Below are positions 21,151 to 34,829 of a stretch of DNA of 64,000 bases, in pieces (position 1 is the stretch's first letter; each line of letters starts with the position of its first letter). This stretch comes from Sipunculus nudus. Taxonomy: Eukaryota; Annelida; Sipuncula; Golfingiida; Sipunculidae. The DNA is taken from the NCBI GenBank assembly GCA_026874595.1, contig CM049322.1:10002400-10066399 (forward strand). Direction: 5' to 3'. The translations under genes were made by a program, and so were the position numbers. The notes under the pieces were generated by a model. That model did no database searches. It saw only the letters and a list, made by a program, of their open reading frames with translations, and was not told where the DNA came from.

Positions 21151-21442
21151 AATAACAGAAAAAAATTACTATCAAAGAGAATTAGAAGAGTGAAAGAAAA
21201 GGTGATTGGATGAGAGAGAAAGAAAGTGATATGATGAGGGAGAGAAAAGGAGAGAGAGTGCATCAGAGAGTGAGCATTGAAGAGTTAGAGTGCATTAAAC
21301 CATTTCATGAAGGACTATGAGATGAGAGATAAAGAGAGAAAGAAATTGTGAATGGATGAGATAGAGCCGGGAGCATTAGAGAAGGAGAGTGAAAAATGTT
21401 TTGAGAAAATAAGGAAAGGCTATTGGAAAATGAAGTCATTAG

Positions 21443-21486
<44 letters not shown>

Positions 21487-21590
21487 CAGAAAAAGAAGAA
21501 TAATTAAAAGTTAAACAGAAAATTTGATAGGATCAGAGAGAGGGAATGACATAGAGAGGGAGGGAAAGAGGGAAAGACCTAAAATGTTTC
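21150..21590. repeat. Purine-rich degenerate GA satellite
   Basis: Plus strand is GA-rich with GAGAGAAAG and GAGATGAGAG motifs and a pure (GA)n run at 21,451-21,484. Orientation is opposite to the adjacent 21.95-24.78 kb pyrimidine block. Confidence 0.85.
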
Positions 21591-21949
21591 ATATTAATAT
21601 TATAATTGGTCCAAAACTAATTTTTAATAGGACTACCCAAGAAAACAATGAAATTCAGAATAAGTTTGCTTGGCCTTAAGTGACTCATTCAGTGCAGACC
21701 TGGAGAGAAGATGTTAAAGTAAACTTTATCAATTAATCGCACATGTTTTTCAAATAATGGTGTGACCAGTGGAATTAAGTGGTTTTATGTGTTTTAGCAG
21801 GTTATACGAAGGGACAGCTTGGTGGCAGGAAGCCAATTGTGAAGGATGAAAAATTTAAACTGTCATAATATATGTTCCCTTTGATTGGACAGAGTTTCAA
21901 TTGCAAAGCTGATTTGGATTAGAAAACAGTATTTCTCAACCCAACCCAA

Positions 21950-22255
21950 CAGAATGTCTCAACCTCACTTTCTCTATGTCTCCCTATCTCTAAAGCATTA
22001 TCATTCTCTTTCTCATTATCATTCTCTCTCTCTCAATCTCTCTATCATTCATTAATTACCTTTCTCATGCACACGCTATCCAATATACTTATTCTCTCTC
22101 TCTCTTTTTCTCTAAATCATTATCTCTCTCTCTCAGTCTCTCAGTCTCTCAATCATTCTCCCCCCTCTCTCTCTCCCTCAATAATTCATTATCTTTCTCA
22201 TGCACACACTATCCACCATCCCCCTCTCACTCTGATTCTCTTCTCTCAACCATTA

Positions 22256-22296
<41 letters not shown>

Positions 22297-22561
22297 CAAT
22301 CTCTCTTCCTCTTTCTTAGTCTTTCTTTAAAAAATTCCTTCTCTCTTTAACTGAAAGACTTATTCATTAATTTAATTCATTCATTCAATCCTTCTCATTC
22401 ACACACCATGCATCTATGACCCTCCATCTATCTCTCTCATATCTCTATTCCTCTTTTCTCATGTTCTCTCTTTCTTCCAATCGTTATTACTCTCTCTCTC
22501 GGTCTATCTTTTTCTTAATCCTTCCCATTCTCTCTCTCCTCTCTCCTTCCTTCTCTCTCTC

Positions 22562-22603
<42 letters not shown>

Positions 22604-23130
22604 AACCTCTTCTCAAAATCTTCCCTCTTTCTCTCAGTCATTCATACACTCTCTCAATATCAAACTCTCTCTCACTAACCTTCTCAATCTCTCTATTTCT
22701 CTCTCTGTCTCTCTCTGTCTCTCTCTCTCTCCTATTTTTTCTCTCGTTCATTCATTTTCTCATGCACACACTATCCATTAACCCCCCCTCCTCTCTCTGT
22801 CTCTCTGTTCTCAATCATTTTCTTATTCTCACTCTCAATCCATCTCTCTCCCTCTTTCTCACAGCCTTTCTATGAAATATTCCCTCTCTCTCTCTTTCCT
22901 AGTCATTCTCTCAATCATTCCCATTCTCTCTCCTCTCCCTCTCTCTCTCTCTTTCTGCTTCTCTCTCTGTATATCTCTCTCAATAATTCATTTAATCTAA
23001 CACCCCTTGTCTCTCTCCCTCTCACTCAGAATCTGTCTTCGGAGTCTTCCTCTTTCTCTCAATCATTCTCATTCTCTCTCAATATCAAACTCTCTCTCAT
23101 TATCATTCTCTTTGTTTCTCTCTCTATCTT

Positions 23131-23171
<41 letters not shown>

Positions 23172-23361
23172 CATTATCCTATTCATGCACAAATTATCCA
23201 ACATCCTCTCTCTCTCTCTGTCTCTCTCTCTAGTCTCTTTCTCTCAATCAGTATCATTCTCTCCTCTCAGTGTCTTCCCCCCTCTCTCAATCAATCTCAT
23301 TTTCTCTTCTCTCTGCCATTATTATTCATTCATTCTCTCTCTCTCACATGCACAGTGTATC

Positions 23362-23399
<38 letters not shown>

Positions 23400-23502
23400 A
23401 ATTTCTTTTCAGAGTCTTCCTCTCTCAATCATTGTCTATCTCTCTCTGTCAATATCAACTCTTCATCTCTCTCTTTATAATTCCATTCTACCTCTGTGTC
23501 TG

Positions 23503-23553
<51 letters not shown>

Positions 23554-23856
23554 TTCATAATCTTTCTCTTGCATACACTATCCAACTTCCCTATCTCTTT
23601 GTCCCTGATGAGTCTCTCTTTCTTGCAGTCACATTCATTCATTCATTCATTCATTCTCATCCACACACCATTTATGGCCTGTCATCTATCTCTCTCTCTC
23701 TCCCTCTCTCTCTCTCTCTCTTCTCTCTCATTTTATCTTTCTATCTGCAATCATTCATACATTCTTTCTTAACCAGACTCTATTTATGACCCTTCATCTA
23801 TCTCTCTCTATTCCTCTTTCTATCAATCATTATCATTTCCATGCTGTCTCACTCAG

Positions 23857-23902
<46 letters not shown>

Positions 23903-24775
23903 AATCTCTCTTCTCAGAGTCTTCCTCTCTCTCAATAATTTTCATTCTCTCTGTCAATATCAAACTCTTCATCTCTCTCATGTATTATAATTCCATTCTC
24001 TCTCTGTCCCTGTCTCCTTCTCTCTCTCATTCATTATCTTTCTCATGCACACACCATCCAACATCCTCTTTCTCTTTGCCCCAGTCTCTCTTTCTAGCAA
24101 TCACAGTCATTCATTCATTAATTCATTCATACATTCTTTCTCATCCAGTCTCCATTTTTACCCTTCATCTATCTCTCTCTCTTCTCTATCTATTCCTCTT
24201 TCTATCAATCATTATCATTTCCATGTTGTCACTCTCAGTCTCTCTTTCTCTCATATAATCTCTCTTCTCAGACTATCTCTCATTATAATTTCCATTCTCT
24301 CTCTGTTTCTGTCTCTGTCTGTCTGTCTCTCTCTCATTATCTTTCTCATGCACACATTATCAGAGAGCCTCAGTCACTATTTCTCTTGTCCCTGTCCCTC
24401 TCGATTTCTCTCTCTCAGTCTCAGTCTCTCTTTCTCTCAATAATTATAATTCTCTCTCTCCCTCAATCAATCTCTCCCCCTCTTTCTCACAATTGTTATC
24501 TCAAATATTTCTCTCTTTCTATATTCATTCATTCTTTCATTCATTCTCATCCAGACATCATTTATCACCCTTCATCTAGCTCTCTCTTCTCTCTCTATTC
24601 CACTTTCTATCAATCATTATCATTTCATGCTGTCTTTCTCTATCTCTCTTTCGCTCAATCATTATCATTCTCATTCTCTCTTCCTCTCTCAGTCTCTTCA
24701 TTTTTCAATCATTATCATTCTTTCTCCATATGTCTCTCTCTCTCCCTGGGTTTCTCTTTCTCTCAATAAATCAAT
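21950..24775. repeat. Pyrimidine-rich degenerate satellite, plus-strand CT orientation
   Basis: About 2.8 kb of plus-strand polypyrimidine-biased sequence. Besides (CT)n runs it carries recurring words: 'tcatgcacacactatcca', 'agaatctctcttctcagagt', 'tctcaatcattatcattctc' and 'catccacacaccat' followed by 'ctatgaccctccatcta'. These recur at irregular spacing and, reverse-complemented, in the 35.5-38.9 kb block. It is therefore a degenerate satellite with defined words, not simple microsatellite noise. Ser/Leu-rich open frames of up to 195 codons across it are compositional artefacts. Confidence 0.9.
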
Positions 24776-24855
24776 AATTTTAGATTTCTCATGGTCTTGT
24801 GTTGTCACTAAATGTCATATTCTGGCTCAAGTAATATTCACTTGTCAAGTTTTTT

Positions 24856-26673
24856 TATGCCCCCGCTACAAAGTGGCCGGGGCATATAGTTTTACCCATG
24901 TCCGTCCTTCCGTCATTCCGTCATTCCTAAATCAAACAGTTGTACGGACTTTTTTTTCACAATGCCTGCAGATATTGGCCTGCTTATTGGTGTGTGGGCA
25001 GATATAGACCAGTTACAGATCGATTTCGCGTTTCGTCCCGGTTGACCTACTTTTGACGGTTTTACAGCTCCTAAACTTAGAAAATTTCATGATAAATAAA
25101 AATTTTCATGACAAATACACATGTACGGACTTTTTTCGCAATGCCTTCAGATATTTGCCTGATGTTTTGTATGTGGGCAGATAATGACCAATTACAGAAC
25201 GAGTTTGTGTTTCGTCCCGGTTGACCTACTTTTGACCTTTTTACGGCTCCTTAACTTAGAAATTTTCATGAAAAATAGAAATTGTCATGACAAATACACA
25301 TGTACGGACTTTTTTTCGCAATGCCTGCAGATATTGGCCTGATTTTGATGTGTAGGCAGATAATGACCAGTTACAGATCGAGTTCTCGTTTCGTTCCAGT
25401 TGACCTACTCTAGACTTTTTTACGGCTCCTAAACTTGGAAAATTTCACGAAAAATAGAAATTTTCATGACATATACACATGTACGTTCTTTTTTTCGCAA
25501 TGCCTGCAGATATTGGCCTGATTTGTGGTATGTGTGCAGATAATGATCAGTTACAGATTGAGTTTGCGTTTCGTCCCGGTTGACCTACTTTTGATTGTTT
25601 TACGGCTCCTAAACAGAGAAAATTGATGAAAAATAAATATTTTCATGACAAATATACATGTACAGCCGTTTTTAGCCCTCAGCTCCTAGGCTGATGGGCT
25701 TTTGTCGTCACCCAAGCTGTCCATCTGTCCGTCCGTCCGTCCGTCTGTCCGTCCGTCCCGGGTCTGTTAACTTTTACCTTGTGAGCGGGATATCTCTAAA
25801 AGTGAAGATGTATATCGAGAAAACCTCTGTCAAGTTCGAAGATGGGTGACCTTGACCCATTTTTCTACATTTTAGAGCTGATTATAGAAGAACACTCAGA
25901 AGCCTATAACTCAGGAACCATTGGACGGATTATCACAAAACTTACTATGATCATTTAGACTGATGGTCTGTACGTGCTACACAATTTTGGTGGCGCCACC
26001 TGCAATATCTGATTTTTAATCAATTTTTATCAGATTTTTCAATTTTGGCATAGTGAGCGGGATATCTCTAATAGGATTCACCGTTGGAATTTTATTTCAT
26101 CAGTGAAGATGTATATTAACAAAGTATTGGTCAAGTGCAAAGATGTGTGACCTTGACCTATTTCTCTTTGTTTTAGAGCTGATTATACAAAAAACACTCA
26201 GAAGCTAACATCTCAGGAACCATTTGGTGGATTGTTATGAAACATGGTCCAATTTAAATTTATAACTGATTATCAGCTTTTGCTAATATTCTTGTTTCGC
26301 AATGCAATGCTTACTGGCCTAATGTTTGGTCTGTGGGCACATAATGACCACTTACAGATTGAGTTCACTTTTCGTCCCAGTTGACCTATTTTTGACCATA
26401 TGACACATCCTGAACATAGAAAATTTTTTGAAAGACAGAATTCATGAAAAAAATGCACATGTATGGACTTTTTTCACAATGCCTACAGATACTGGCCTGA
26501 TTTTTAGTGTGTTGCTTGATAATGACCCGTTACACATAGAGTTTGCATTTTGCCCTTGTTCACCTACTTTTGACCATACGACACCTCCTGAACTTTAAAA
26601 ATTTTACAAAATTGAACAAATGTTTCTGATTTGCCCCAGGCGGGGGCATTCGTGTCGTTCCGACACATCTAGT
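24856..26673 (+). mobile_element. Helentron/pearl-like mobile satellite, family A
   Basis: Starts with a hairpin (TATGCCCC...GGGGCATA, 24,856-24,886) followed by a CCGT-type stretch (about 24,902-24,925). It contains about six tandem core repeats of roughly 180 bp, each with 'aatgcctgcagatattggcc', 'agataatgaccagttacaga' and 'gttgacctacttttgac' (anchors near 24,955, 25,140, 25,320, 25,500, 26,300, 26,480). It ends with a perfect short hairpin GTGTCG-TTC-CGACAC (26,652-26,666) and then ATCTAG. A 3' hairpin followed by CTAG fits the Helitron CTRR terminus. The whole plan fits the HINE/pearl/CvA class. No Rep/helicase coding is present, so it is non-autonomous. Confidence 0.72.
25674..26280 (+). 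mobile_element. Nested mobile-satellite insertion, family B
   Basis: Interrupts the core-repeat array of the family A element. It begins with hairpin AGCCCTCAGC-TCCTAG-GCTGATGGGCT, then a (GTCC)n/(CCGT)n run (25,725-25,757), then two related segments of about 300 bp marked by 'gagcgggatatctctaa', 'agtgaagatgtatat' and 'tgaccttgac', with 'gattata...aacactcagaagc' in both. Family A core repeats resume at about 26,290. The 3' boundary is approximate. Confidence 0.6.
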
Positions 26674-28207
26674 TTGTTAATGTAACGTTCTATTTTTATC
26701 TTATGTGTCATGCTGAGTCCACCCATGCACCCAACCCCTCAGAATGTCCGTGTATGCTGACAGTTGTTCTCATTGCCTCTGAGTATTCAGTAGCAGTTGG
26801 GTTTGGGGTGCACTTAGGGGGGGGGGGGGGTTGTGTCAGCAATTTATACAGTATCATACATGTTATTTGTAATTTATATCACAAATATTTTTGTTATCTC
26901 TGTATATGATTTTTATATTTTTAAAAATTTTTATAAGAATTTTTACATTATATATGTGACAATATTTCTCAACAGTTGTACTGGGATCTACTTTTGTCAC
27001 CATGAAATTTCAGAAAATCATCATAACTATTTACCAACAGTTAATCTCACCTGAGTTTGATCATGGTAAAAATCAAGGCATATTTAATAAGATCAGAAGT
27101 CATTAAGCAACTACTTACCGATAGATTATCTCACAAGAGTTTGATTATGAGCAAAATTAACCACTATTTAATAAGGTTGGAAGCCACCAGGCTACTTTGT
27201 GGTGTCACGGTTATAATTTATGAGAAATATAATGGATTTTACATAAATGTATATCAATAAAATATGTCACTTTATATTTCAATTTTCAGCAAAATCCACA
27301 CATAATTCTAAGTGTTATGAAGCAGCATGGGTGGTAGTCATAGACTACCCCATCCCTGTTGAGTTGCAGAACTGAAACAAGATAACTAACTCCAGCTGTC
27401 TACCAGGAGGAAAAACGCAGGGTACCCAGAGACTTGGGTGTTTAGTGATACCTCATTATTACCTAATCTGACTATCCCCAGCCCCTGTGCAGCACTGGCC
27501 AGCAAGCACATACTATCAGTATATAATCTACTTCTATGTGAATGTGTGCCAGTGCCTGTTAGCAGAGTTGTGTCACTAGATATTGGCATGCATGCAGCAA
27601 TCGGATGTACCCTTGCCTCTCTTTACTGTCAACTGTGCATGAGAGAGAGAGAGAGAGAGAGAAGAATACTAGTGTGTGAGAGAGAATGAATGAATGGACG
27701 AATGAACAAACAAAGGAACATGAAATTATTTTGTAGTGATTATGGAATTTGTGTATACTCATTAGACAATGGTTATTAATGTATTTGTACAGTAAAAAAT
27801 GAGAACAATATGAGTAAATAAATAAATATTTTTTGCACACATTTAGTCTGTGTATATGCAGGATAGCAGAATAATGGCCTTCAAATGTGGGAATAGAGGG
27901 ATTTTATTGCAGGCACAAAACTATACAACACTAAATATCAGCAGCCAAAAGTATTCTTTTAAAACTATACAAATAAACATCATGGTTGCGAAATACTCCT
28001 CTTGGCCTTCAATATGTTTGTGATCCCTGGAGAACAGGATTTCTGGATTATCTCCTACTGTGGCATATAAAACCCGGCTTGGAAGTCAGCTTCTACACAT
28101 CGCCAGCACTGTTGGACACCAGCTTGTCCTCCTTGTGTCAATATCCCTTGTACAATAAGTCTGTGCCTGGTTTCATTTTAACAGTGAATGGGCAGTTATC
28201 CATTTTT
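26674..28207. other. Unassigned, with simple repeats
   Basis: Contains a G13 run at about 26,818-26,830 and a (GA)n run at 27,643-27,661. Open frames of 60-93 codons occur but none has a recognisable domain. Confidence 0.5.
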
Positions 28208-30976
28208 TAGCTCAGCTGACTATAAGTCATCTGAGCTATAGTCGTGGTCCATTGTCCGTCGTCCGTCCGTCCGTCTGTCTGTCCGTCCGTCCGTCCGTCT
28301 GTCCGTCTGGATGTCCGTCCGTAAGACTGGCACGTTTTGACACTGTTGGACCTACGAATCTGAAATTCAGCATACAGTTAGATGTCCCCAAAATTTCCTA
28401 CCATGCCGAAAATTGGGTCAATAGGACTTCATTCCTTCGAGATATTAAGGGAAAACCTCAATTTTTTTTATTAGAAATCTATTTTCACACTTCAGGACTG
28501 CCTAATATCAACACCACACATCTGGTTTTCTTCATATTTACCATGAATATTCCGCTATATAGTTCCTATGTACATGCCAGATATTAAGTCAGTATTATAT
28601 AATTTAAAAAAGTTTATGGGCCCAAACATAATGGACTTTGTAAAAAAATCAGAAAGATATTTGGTCAATTAAGACCCAAAGTGTTAAAGGTAGGGACTTT
28701 TTTCCAGTAATACAACTTTAATTAATCAAAATTTAATTGTATACCAAAAATTAGATCAAAATCTGTTAATTTTTTTTAAATATTGGATAAAATATAAAAT
28801 TGATACCTTAAATTTTGGCCAACTTTGGCCACGGCACGTTTTATTCCTGTAGGTACTGTGGATTTAATATTCACAGCATGTATACATAAGGATTTAATCT
28901 GTTAAATTCTGATTTTAGAAAATATAAGCTGCAAAATTAGGCTAGTTATTGAATATTTTTGGAGGCTCTTTTTGTATTTCCTTACTTTGTCAAGCAGTCC
29001 ACTTTGATGACTGTAGGTCATTCAGTGCACATCTCTATGCTCCCCAGGCTGTTGGCATAATTTTAGATGTCCAGAAAATCTCCTACTATACCGAAAATTG
29101 GGTCATTAGGACTTCGTTCTTTCGAGATATTAAGGAAAAAAACTCTGTTTTCCCTAATAAAGCCATTGTTACACTTGGCTACGAGGCTGCCTAATATAAA
29201 CCACTGGTCTGTTTTTGATTGTATTTAGTATTCACATTCTTTCATACATTTTCTATGAACATGCCAAAAATTAGGTCAGTATTGGGTATTAATTTGAAGA
29301 TATGGGCCAAAACATAATGCATTTTTTAAAAAAAACAGGAAATATATTTACTCACCTAACATGAGAATTGCTGAACCTAGAGACTATTTTTTCAGGAATA
29401 TAACTTTATTTAATCAAGATTCAATTGTTTACCCAAAATTAGATCTGAATTTTGCAAATTTTTCAAGTTATTAGCATAAATAAAAAATCAATACCTTAAA
29501 TTTTGTCCAACTTTGGCACTGTTGATTTAATTTTCACAGCATATATACATAAGGATTTAATCTTTTAAAATCTAAAATTTCAAAGAAATTATTTGGAAAA
29601 AAAAGCTTTTATTCATGTTTTCATACACCATGTCAAGTGTTGTTAACATCTAGCCAACCTAGTAGTACAGCTTTCACTTGCATTATGTAACCCACCCCAG
29701 GCAGCTTGCCTTGGGTCAGCTTGGCCACTACCAGCAGGCTTCCCCTCTGCCCTGCACTGCCCCCCCCCCCAGATGGTGCATAAACTAGATGAATGTTATT
29801 ATTTTCTGTATTTGTTTCATTCTTATTCTAGGCTATGCTACATTTTAGATTTTGTATTGTACCACCAGGGATACAATTATTAAAGTGTACATTTAATTGT
29901 GTCCACAAAGTGATGTGTTGCTATAAAAGTGTGGATGTTCATGAGAGAAGTAATTACTTACTTCAGAAGAGTAAAAACTTCACCAGGTGTGAAATTGACT
30001 ATTAATTCCAGTAATAAATTAAAACTGGGATAGTAATTAGCACAACGATATTGTTTGTCCCTCATTCAACCAACAGTGTATACTTTATTTGAAAAGATGT
30101 TTTATTTTATCAAATTTACTTAATCTTTTATTTTATTTTCGTGAATAAAATTAGCATGTACTGAAAACTCCAATGTGCAAAACTTTTTAATAGTGATTCA
30201 AGGAATATTCTTGTTGATGCCATGCTGTGGCATTATTTTCTTTTAAATTCAGTTCAAACATTTATGATTTAAAAATAATAAAATATATGTGTATGCTTAA
30301 TATGACCCAATATGAGATACACTCTGGATATATGATGATTGCAACTTTTGCAACAATTATAATATTTTAACTTATAGTTTCAGTTTTTTACTCTGTATAT
30401 ATAATGATTGCGACTTTTGCAACAATTCTAATACTTTAACATATATTTTCAGGTTTTTTTTATTAAAAATTTATAAAACCTATAAATAAAAAAAATGATT
30501 CAGATCACAATAATGTACCTTGTCAAGACTAAAGAGATATTGTGTCATACAGTCACAAATTCATAAATCACTTCATCAGCATAGTTAATCATAACATCAT
30601 ATCCGTCAAATTGAAAGCTTGCAGACTACCATACACTTTAGATCCTTCAACAAATAGCCTTATCATCATTCTACTACTGCTTATTACTGCTGTCATTGCA
30701 TTCATATTTGCTCAAATATATCACATTTTTCAACCCCTCCTAAATAAATAAAAAAATAAACCACTATATTTAGCTCTATTAATCCATCAATCAGGTAATT
30801 TCATTTATCATTTACTCACATCTTACTATACATTCCTTTATATAATTATAATAGCCCAACATGTCCATGATATTCATAAGCTTTATTGACTCAATATAGT
30901 ATCACAGTGGAGAAACATTTATAGTCCAATCACGATCAGCTGAGCGCCGTGACCCATGGGTCCCTTGTTTTACAAA
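28208..30976 (+). mobile_element. Helentron/pearl-like mobile satellite, family C, copy 1
   Basis: The 5' end is a hairpin: TAGCTCAGCTGACT-ATA-AGTCATCTGAGCTA (28,208-28,238), followed by 'ggtccattgtccgtc' and a (CCGT/CTGT)n microsatellite (28,254-28,322). The 3' end has TCAGCTGAG (30,936-30,944), the inverse of the 5' CTCAGCTGA, then the palindrome GACCCATGGGTC (30,951-30,962) and CCTTGTTTT. Subterminal inverted repeats plus a terminal hairpin fit helentron-associated elements. The interior has two diverged copies of a segment marked by 'ccgaaaattgggtcaatagg' (about 28,405) and its match at about 29,090, about 690 bp apart. No protein domain was recognised. Confidence 0.72.
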
Positions 30977-31179
30977 CTGATTTCATGTATATCATGAGTA
31001 TCATGGGAGGTAACAAAATTTGACCTTCACCTTTCTTATTCAACTATGATTGAAATCACACAAATCAATTGTTTCACTAATAAACAAAAAAAAAACCATT
31101 TTATTAGAGGATTAGATTAATTAGGAGAGAGGGAGGGAAATCATAACAGAGCATAAAATAATTACAATTGCTCTTTTTT

Positions 31180-32265
31180 TCCACCCTTCACTCTCTCTGA
31201 ATTTCTATTCCTCAGAATCTCTCTTTTCTTGGAGTCTTCCTCTTTCTCAGTCATTTGTTAATTAATTCTCTTTCTCATGCACACTATCCAACATCTCTGT
31301 CTCTCGCTCTCGAGTTCTATTTCTCAGTAATCATCATTCTCATTCTATGACCTTCCATCTATCTCTCACTTCTCTTCCCATCCCTCTTTCTCTCTATCAT
31401 TCTTATTCTCCCTCTCGCAAAGTCACTCTTTCTTCAAATCATTATTGCTCTCTCTCAGTCCCTCTTTTAATCAATCATTATCATTCTCTGTCTGTCTGTC
31501 TGTCTGTCGCTCTCTCTCATTCCTACCTTTTTTATTCTCTCTCTAAACTCTCTATCAATTATTCTCTCACACTCTTTCTCCCAGCCTTTCTCCAAAATAG
31601 TCCTTCTCTCTCTTTCTGAGAGATTCATTCATTCATTATCTCATCCACACACCATGCATCTATGACCCTCCATCTCTCTCTCTCTCCATGTTTCTCTCAG
31701 AATCGCTCTTCTCAGAGTCTTGCTGTTTCCCTCAATCATTATCATTCCCTCTCTTGCTATCTGAATCTCTTTTTCTCAACATCTCATTCTCTCTCATTAT
31801 CATTCTCATTCCCTGTCTATCTCTCTCAAACTAATCATTCATTCATTCTCTCCATTACTCACACAATCTAGCCCCCCTCTCTCCCTCTCTCTCTCTCTCT
31901 CTCGCTCAGAATATCTATTTCAGTCTTTCTCTTTCTCTCAATCATTCTCATTCTCTCTCTGTCTCTCTCTCTCTCTCAGTCTTTCTTTCTTTCAATCATT
32001 ATCATCGTCATTCTCTGTCTCTCAATCAATCATTCATTCATTCATTCATTCATTCCTTTTTCTGAGACACTATCTCTCTCTCTCTCATTATCATTCTTTC
32101 TCTCTCTCTCTTTCTTTCAATCAATCATTCATTAATTCTCTCTCTCATACACACACAATCCAGCATCCTCTTCCCCTCTCTTCCCTATCTTTATCTCTGT
32201 CTCAAATTCTTTTTTGCTTTAAATTAATCAATCTTTCATTCATTCTTTCTCTCATACAATTTAGC

Positions 32266-32308
<43 letters not shown>

Positions 32309-33030
32309 GATTCTTTCTCTCATTCACAATCATTATCATTTTCCATCAATCAATCATTCATTCATTTTTCTCTCCCATACAATCTAGCACCTCATTATTA
32401 TTATTTCTCTTGCTATCAAACTCTCTCTTCCTCAGTCTCTCTTTCTTTCAATCATTATCCTTCTTATTTTTCTCACATACACAAGTCATAATCTAGCATC
32501 CTCATCCTCTCTCTCTCTCTCTCTCTCTCAGAGTCTCACTTTCCCTCACTCAATCATTCGTTTATCTCTTTTCATGAACACATCCAGTATACTTCTCTCT
32601 CTCTATCAATTATTCTCTCTCTTTCTCCCAGTCTTTCTCTCAAATATTCCTTCTCTCTTTTACTGAGAGACTCATTCAACAATTCATTCGGTCATTCATT
32701 CATTCTCTCTCATCCACACCACCATACATCTATGACTCTCACTCGTCTTCATGCCTGTCTGTATTTGAGCTTTCATTCATTTATTCAGTCAGTCAGTCGA
32801 GCTGTCTTTTTCATTTTCTCTCAACCAATCACTCTCTTGCTCTCTCTCTCTGGCAGAATATCTCTTTCTATCAATCAATCCTCCTTCCCTCACCCTCACC
32901 CTCCTCTCCTCTCTCTCTATCTCTTTCTCTGAATTTTCTATTCATTCATTCATTCATTCATTTATTCATTCATTCATTCACAAACTATCTTTTTTTCTAT
33001 CCTTCTCTTTCTTTCTCTCTCTTCATTATA
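31180..33030. repeat. Pyrimidine-rich degenerate satellite, second plus-strand CT block
   Basis: Same words as the 21.95-24.78 kb block: 'catgcacactatccaacatc' (31,277), 'cagaatctctcttttcttgg', 'tctatgaccctccatc' (31,650) and 'ctcaatcattatcattc', plus (ATTC)n and (CT)n runs. Serine/leucine-rich open frames here are artefacts. Confidence 0.9.
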
Positions 33031-34800
33031 AATATTGTTATGCATCTAAATATAAGTGAACTGTGACTAATGATCAAGGCATGATAACTTTGTCACATGT
33101 TGAGAGGATCTCCTTGTCATGGCATGTGTTTGTCTCGGCTTTGTTGAAGATGAGTTGATATTGTGTTACATTTATTATTTGATTTGTTTTAAAATGTATA
33201 TTCTATTACATATATTTTTTTTTTTAATTTTAGGTTTGACAACATGCTGCTTTGAACAATTTGGACAAGCCTTGAGGAGGGAGCTGAAATCAATATACTA
33301 TATAAAATAAGTATACGATGGCATTGATGTAAGGAGATTTTACAGAGATGATTGTACCACAGTGTTGAGACACATATTTGGATCTAAGAGGGTGTCTAGG
33401 CCTCACTTTTTTATAGCAACAATCTTAATTATTATAAATATACAGTAAAACAGTAAGCTGGCTCAGACATTAGCCAGTTCCCCTCCCCCTTTTAAAAATT
33501 TCTGGATCTCTACCAATTTTAAAATTCCTGGATCTGCCCTTAGGATATGTTTACACATAATCTCTGAAACTTGTTGTCACTGTTACTGTGAGCGAGTGAA
33601 AGTTTTTAGTGATTTGAGAGTTCAATAGTTGCTATTGGTTTAGAACATTTCTTTCTTTTATTACAAAAGATGTATAGTATATTAAAACAGGCTAATGACA
33701 CAACCTTCTGTGAGAATCTCTTTCTAGCTCACTCCACCCCCTGGCCAGAGACCTTTCTTGCTGGAGCACTTAATACGTCAATCAGCCAGTGAATATAAAA
33801 ATTTTATCTTCCCACAGTTTTTCACAGACAGCAGTGTAAGACTTATAGATTATATATATCTTATTCATGTATATATTATAATTGAAAGGTCATGTATTAT
33901 ATACAGACTATACAGGTTTATGGATTTCTTGTATATAAAATTTATTTATTATATTTATTATAATTTTTATATATATTATATGTTATATATTATAAAGATA
34001 AACTATTGTGATATTTCATATAAAGAACTATATTAGCTTTTTTTTGTAAAAATAGTTGTTTGATTTTGTATGTTATGCGTATAAATGCATGTTTTTAACA
34101 TGAATTATTATTAAAATTTTCACAAAAATGAACTTCACAGAAAATTTGTTTTATATAAATGTTACTCTGGCTGCGTGAGTGGCAGCAGACCAGTCCATTT
34201 TTCAGTTCACCTGTATATAAATAAAATTGGTATTCTTAAAACACTCCTGTCTCTTTTGTCATATATAATTCAATATATATAAATACACACACATATATAT
34301 ATATTTATAAAAATAGTAGAACTGAATATATATGTAATATTTTTTTAATCCTTGTAGTTTCAGCAATATAGCCCTGATCTGCATATGTCTGACTGTTCCT
34401 GAAGTACTTGATGAACACATTTACTTCTTTTTCAAATATGATTTATTCGGTTGGATGGTTCATGGAGCAAATATAAAGAGAAATATTCAGGATATCCTAT
34501 ACAAAACAAAGAAGATTACTCATGCAGGTTTCAATGAGTTTGTAACCTGATACACATGCTGTCTGGCTGTTTGTATTATAAGGGCCCAGTGTCTGCTTCC
34601 AAAGTTCCCCTGTTCCATGGCTCATTAATCACTCAGAAACTGATACTGTTACAGATTAATCTTCACAGCCTGGCAGCTGACTAATTAACTTTGAGCAAAG
34701 GTCACTTCTCGGGATGCCCTAATGTATGATGGCGTGTGTATCAAAATGATTGCCTTATATCTATGATTTTTTCCCATCTAGGCCAGACTGTTCCCTATAA
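33031..34800. other. Unassigned AT-rich sequence leading into a retroelement relic
   Basis: The segment at about 33,688-33,735 ('caggctaatgacacaacctt', 'tagctcactccacccc') is matched at about 38,928-38,985, suggesting that this and the following relic belong to one duplicated block. Interior is very AT-rich (33,850-34,350). No exon recognised. Confidence 0.5.
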
Positions 34801-34829
34801 CACTAACTTAATCACACTCCCCATTGAAT

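Noticed and set aside
22067-25007. Ser/Leu-rich plus-strand open frames of 70-195 codons
   Set aside because: They follow the CT-satellite composition, overlap in several frames and contain no domain; the same happens on the minus strand of the GA blocks.
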